60,802 nt of DNA from Bacillota bacterium (lineage in GTDB: Bacteria > Bacillota > Clostridia > Christensenellales > UBA1242): the NCBI GenBank assembly GCA_009787915.1, contig WQSK01000002.1, positions 1 to 60,802 of the forward strand, written 5' to 3'. A program made the translations under genes and the position numbers. Below, one piece after another: positions 57,777-60,802 of this stretch (positions within the stretch are counted from its first letter, which is position 1; every line of letters starts with the position of its first letter). Below the pieces are notes generated by a model. It did no database searches. It worked only from the letters and a program-made list of their open reading frames with translations, and was not told the origin of the DNA.

Positions 57777-58957
57777 ATCCTATCCAATCGCCTTGGCGAG
57801 CCAATATAGTTATACAAAAGCCCCAATTGGTCGGTCGGGACATAAACAAACGTCCCACCGTCATATTGCAGGATTAAGTACTCTTTTTTCTCAGACCCAA
57901 ATTCCATGCGTTTCTTTCCAATGTATCTTCCAAGTCCATGTTTTTGATGTATGACCAAAGACCCCTCCTGCGGAATCTCGAATTCACAATCGCAATAATC
58001 CAACCCCTCGGTGGTCGCACAGTTTTCATTGTGAATTGTCTGTGGTTGCGGTGGGGCGGTGCCAATAGAATAAACCACAATCCCTTGGTCAACCAATTCG
58101 AACGAAGCCCCCAATGGTTTTTGCACTATATTGATTGCGCCATGATGAATGTTGTCATATGTCGTGATTTTATAAGTGATTGCTTTTTGTTCAAGGTACC
58201 GCTCTAACGCTTTTGATTTTCCCACATAGCAAACAACGGTTTTGTTTCGTGACTTTATGTTCCAAACCAACTCGGGTACCAGCACCGATATCGCCGAGAA
58301 ATAATTTGCAACAGGCGCGGTACGGATTTTAAGTGACACCACAGGCTCAAATGGTTCTTTCAAATTAACCCAGATTGCCAACTTTGTTTCTTGTTCCAAA
58401 ACAATTATAGGGTACCTATGTTTTAGGCTCTCCAAAACGCTGGTATGTTCTGTGGCTATGTATCGGTCGGGGATAGGGGCAATTGTACAAGACTTTAACG
58501 TGTCAATTGTTGTAAACCCACCTGGGTCAATGGTTTTTATTTGTTCTATTTCGTCACCCAAAAACATTATGCGAAACAAAATACCGTCAGAAAACACGTC
58601 CAATATATCACCCCTAAGTTGCCATTCGCCCTCGTGTTCAATTCGTACAACTTTTTGGTAACCAAACTCTGTCAAGGTCGCAACCATGTCTTTAAGTGCA
58701 ATCCTCTGACTGCCCTTGTACAAAACAGGCGGGGGGATGATTGGTATCTGTGTTTCAAGATTATCCGCACTTGTCACCGTGACGGTGGTTCCAAGTTCCA
58801 AACCCATGTTTTCAAACACCGTGCGTGCATGCTCCATGTTCTCGGGGTGGCTTGCAACATACGCGAACGGAACCCCAATTGCACCTGCAATCACGGGCGC
58901 AACAGAAATATCGTCAATCACAACCGAAGTATTATTTTCATGAGGGATTTTAAACAT
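57773..58957 (-). CDS. mfd: Mfd N-terminal half (damage-sensing and RNAP-binding), no translocase
   Basis: 394 aa. Domains in order: UvrB-homology region (EFGYQKVVRIEHEGEWQLRG, GDILDVFSDGI), linkers, and the CarD-like RNAP-interacting domain (VIHQKHGLGRYIGKKRMEFG, VYVPTDQLGLLYNYIGSP). It stops right before the helicase motor, which would add about 700 residues. Located 8 nt inside pth as in the conserved pth-mfd order, so it is the native mfd locus. A separate motor protein may exist elsewhere. Confidence 0.88.
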   Translation of the reverse strand: MFKIPHENNTSVVIDDISVAPVIAGAIGVPFAYVASHPENMEHARTVFENMGLELGTTVTVTSADNLETQIPIIPPPVLYKGSQRIALKDMVATLTEFGYQKVVRIEHEGEWQLRGDILDVFSDGILFRIMFLGDEIEQIKTIDPGGFTTIDTLKSCTIAPIPDRYIATEHTSVLESLKHRYPIIVLEQETKLAIWVNLKEPFEPVVSLKIRTAPVANYFSAISVLVPELVWNIKSRNKTVVCYVGKSKALERYLEQKAITYKITTYDNIHHGAINIVQKPLGASFELVDQGIVVYSIGTAPPQPQTIHNENCATTEGLDYCDCEFEIPQEGSLVIHQKHGLGRYIGKKRMEFGSEKKEYLILQYDGGTFVYVPTDQLGLLYNYIGSPRRLDRI

Positions 58958-59522
58958 TTTTGTTCCTCACATTATATTGGCTTTGCAATTTGTCCAAAGG
59001 CACACCCCGCAAAACATCTTGCACAGCCTCAACCGATTGACTAAGTGCCTCTGTGATTGTTTCCTTTTCTTCTTTTGGTATTTTTGTCAAAACATATTTT
59101 GCAATACACGTCGGAGGCTTTTCCGACATTATCCCAACACGAACCTTCATATATTGATTAGTTCCCAAAAGGTCGTTAATACTACGAATCCCGTTGTGAC
59201 CGCCACCCGAGCCCCCAAAAGATATCCTAATGTGCCCCTTTTCTATATATAGGTCGTCATACACAACCACAATGTTTTCGGGTGCAATCTTGTGCTTGCG
59301 AACAACCGCCAAAACCGCCTGACCGCTTAGGTTCATATACGTGAGGGACTTTAACACAATCGTCCCACCCAATTGACACGTCATTTGATTACCTTTCTTT
59401 TTAAATTCAAGCCCATGCTTTTCCGCCAACAAATCCACGGCCAAAAACCCCATGTTGTGCCATGTTTGAAAGTACTTGCCCTCGGGGTTCCCAAGTCCCA
59501 CAACCAAATGCGTGATTTTCAT
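58950..59522 (-). CDS. pth: Peptidyl-tRNA hydrolase
   Basis: 190 aa. LVVGLGNPEGKYFQTWHNMG with the catalytic His, KSLTYMNLSGQAVLAV, VVYDDLYI with the catalytic Asp, and GGSGGGHNGIRSINDLLGTN. It recycles peptidyl-tRNA. Normal length, immediately upstream of mfd as in most Firmicutes. Confidence 0.95.
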   Translation of the reverse strand: MKITHLVVGLGNPEGKYFQTWHNMGFLAVDLLAEKHGLEFKKKGNQMTCQLGGTIVLKSLTYMNLSGQAVLAVVRKHKIAPENIVVVYDDLYIEKGHIRISFGGSGGGHNGIRSINDLLGTNQYMKVRVGIMSEKPPTCIAKYVLTKIPKEEKETITEALSQSVEAVQDVLRGVPLDKLQSQYNVRNKNV

Positions 59523-59575
59523 GTTGTTATTTTATCACAAATAGTGGCAGTCAGGCAAACTAAAATAAAAATCCT

Positions 59576-59908
59576 ATGGTACAGTCTTTTGTGGAAAAAT
59601 TGACAAAAGAACAACTTGCCGAAATCTCACGAGAGAATGGAAAACGTGGAGGTCGCCCCACGAATTTTAAACTGGCGGAATACGCCCTTCGGAACAGAGG
59701 TCTTGATCTTATGGAGATGAACCAAATTTGGCTTGATTTTCACCGTGGTTGTCCGCACGCAACAAAGTATCTCCGCAACTCCATCCGCGATTACCGCAAG
59801 GTCGTATCACAGGAAAAAGGAAAGCCAGTTTTGTTCCCACAAGAACCCAGAAATAACCCAAGAAAAACCCAGAATAAACCCAAATTTAACCCAGAAATAA
59901 CCTGGTAA
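59576..59908 (+). CDS. Hypothetical protein with 11-bp tandem repeats in its 3' end
   Basis: 110 aa. MVQSFVEKLTKEQLAEISRE then NGKRGGRPTNFKLAEYALRN, a basic HTH-like segment, and a Pro/Asn/Lys-rich tail (PRNNPRKTQNKPKFNPEITW). The tail is encoded by five 11-bp repeats at 59845-59899. Function unknown. Confidence 0.5.
   Translation: MVQSFVEKLTKEQLAEISRENGKRGGRPTNFKLAEYALRNRGLDLMEMNQIWLDFHRGCPHATKYLRNSIRDYRKVVSQEKGKPVLFPQEPRNNPRKTQNKPKFNPEITW
59845..59899 (+). repeat. Five 11-bp tandem repeats
   Basis: ACCCAGAAATA, ACCCAAGAAAA, ACCCAGAATAA, ACCCAAATTTA, ACCCAGAAATA. Period 11 equals one DNA turn and is not a multiple of three, so a unit change shifts the reading frame. Confidence 0.85.
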
Positions 59909-59947
59909 TGGCTTGTGAAAATGGAAAAACACTGTTATCATAAAAAC

Positions 59948-60802
59948 ATGAAAATCGGAATCGTAGGACTCCCGAACGTGGGGAAGAGCACTTTGTTTAA
60001 CGCAATCACGCGGGCAGGTGCATTGGCGGCAAACTACCCGTTTGCCACAATCGAGCCCAACATCGGCATCGCAAAAATCGCGGATTCGCGTGTTGATTTT
60101 TTGGCTGAACATTACAAACCAAAAAGTACAATTCACGCGTCAATCGAATTCGTGGACATAGCGGGGCTTGTAAAGGGTGCGGCCAGTGGCGAGGGGTTGG
60201 GCAATCGGTTCCTTGCAAAAATTCGCGAGGTTGACGCCATCGTCCACGTCGTGCGCGCGTTTACAAAAGGCGACATTATCCACGTGGACGGCTCTGTTGA
60301 CCCCGCACGCGATATTGACACGATTGAAACCGAGTTGGGGCTTGCCGACCTCGAAGCCAAAGCAGGCGCGCCAAAATTAATGGACAAGCCCGTAATCTTT
60401 TGCGTAAACGTCGACGAAGCCGCGGATATAAAAACGGGTGTTCCTGAAAATCTCAAAGCGTTTTTGAAAAACAAAAAATCCGTAGTTCTGTGCGCGAAAC
60501 TTGAAGAAGAATTGTCTAACATAGCGGACGACGCGGAACGGCGCGAAATGATGGACGCGTACGGAATTAAGGAAAGCGGTCTTGATGTCTTGGCGCGCAC
60601 CGCATATGAAACCGTGGGGTTAATCAGTTACTTTACGGCGGGCACCCCCGAGGTTCGGGCTTGGACAATCCAAAAAGGCACAAAAGCCCCAGGGGCGGCG
60701 GGGAAAATCCACACGGACTTTGAACGCGGGTTTATTAGGGCAGAGGTTATCTCTTATGACGATTTTGTGGCTTGTGGAAACATGGTAAAGGCAAAAGAAC
60801 AA
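59948..60802 (+). CDS. ychF: YchF/OLA1 GTPase-like ATPase, helical domain missing, 3' end outside window
   Basis: 285 codons visible. VGLPNVGKSTLFNAITRAGA (G1), then ASIEFVDIAGLVKGAASGEG (G3), VDAIVHVVRAF and VNVDEA (NxxE-type G4). The coiled-coil A-domain that normally separates LADLE from KPV is absent (LADLEAKAGAPKLMDKPVIF). It is a ribosome-associated ATPase. Promoter TTGTGA-17-TATCAT, 6 nt to ATG, leaderless. The TGS domain at the end lies partly outside the window. Confidence 0.92.
   Translation, partial: MKIGIVGLPNVGKSTLFNAITRAGALAANYPFATIEPNIGIAKIADSRVDFLAEHYKPKSTIHASIEFVDIAGLVKGAASGEGLGNRFLAKIREVDAIVHVVRAFTKGDIIHVDGSVDPARDIDTIETELGLADLEAKAGAPKLMDKPVIFCVNVDEAADIKTGVPENLKAFLKNKKSVVLCAKLEEELSNIADDAERREMMDAYGIKESGLDVLARTAYETVGLISYFTAGTPEVRAWTIQKGTKAPGAAGKIHTDFERGFIRAEVISYDDFVACGNMVKAKEQ

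Noticed and set aside
57773..58957. Reading the fragment as a stand-alone CarD regulator.
   Set aside because: UvrB-like domain precedes the CarD-like domain and the gene adjoins pth, so it is the native mfd with its motor missing.

Overview
The window looks like chromosomal DNA from an uncultured Bacillota, probably a Clostridia-like lineage. The signs are sporulation-lineage genes (yabP, a yabQ-like gene, a short sigH, a SpoIIQ-like degenerate M23 protein, a SpoVB-type flippase), divIC, whiA, comF, the rlmB-sigH and mfd-pth gene orders, and DnaA-type and Xre-type regulation. By eye it is moderately AT-rich. Genes are dense, overlaps are common, and no intergenic gap exceeds about 180 bases. 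There is no prophage, IS element or CRISPR array.

Layout. Bases 1-5.5 kb: a GPH transporter, two unknowns, glyS, a HIT protein, a GMK-like kinase and a zinc-ribbon protein. 5.6-9.7 kb: yabP, a yabQ-like gene, a miniature dnaX followed by a separate tau-domain-like gene, a B3/B4 protein, ybaB and gltX. 9.7-17.8 kb: an MFS permease, two Xre/small-protein divergons, rlmB-sigH, hup, a SpoVB-type flippase, comF and PHP. 17.9-24.2 kb: an odd tRNA-Cys, an aldehyde dehydrogenase, proS, PHP-whiA and a tandem xre duplication. 24.2-32.6 kb: dnaE, a pnuC split at a G8 tract, an EamA transporter, a membrane GIY-YIG protein, a phosphoesterase and the SpoIIQ-like protein. 32.7-40.6 kb: uppP, divIC, radC, a zinc-ribbon membrane protein, dus, VanW, NERD, AlkD and a truncated pyk. 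40.6-45.1 kb: two paralogous unknown proteins flank a histidine-attenuated operon of hisG plus a DapF-VanX fusion, and a CoaE-like kinase. 45.1-60.8 kb: a lipoprotein, LysM, a VTT membrane protein, signal peptidase, SDR, leuS, dxr, secA, NUDIX, nitroreductase, a lipoprotein with a G9 promoter, a motor-less Mfd, pth and ychF.

Three themes stand out. (1) Expression grammar: at least twenty transcription units have a sigma-A promoter (TTGACA-like, about 17 nt, often TGnTATAAT-like) whose -10 ends about 5-8 nt before the start codon, so the mRNAs should be leaderless. Shine-Dalgarno sites occur mainly at internal cistrons and a few genes with real 5' UTRs. (2) Trimmed core proteins: DnaX, YchF, WhiA, Mfd, Pyk, ProRS and Dxr each lack a specific module. 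(3) Small palindromic elements lie in intergenic DNA, next to xre 3' ends, and in frame inside two membrane-protein genes.

The strongest candidate for an undescribed system is at 41350-43848. A leaderless 27-codon leader peptide with four consecutive His codons overlaps mutually exclusive pause, antiterminator and terminator hairpins. It precedes a HisG-like ATP phosphoribosyltransferase and a fusion of a PLP-independent (DapF/CntK-fold) racemase with a VanX-type D,D-dipeptidase, which suggests a histidine-controlled D-amino-acid or histidine-salvage function. Gene functions are inferred by recognising motifs in the translated sequence; no database search was run.
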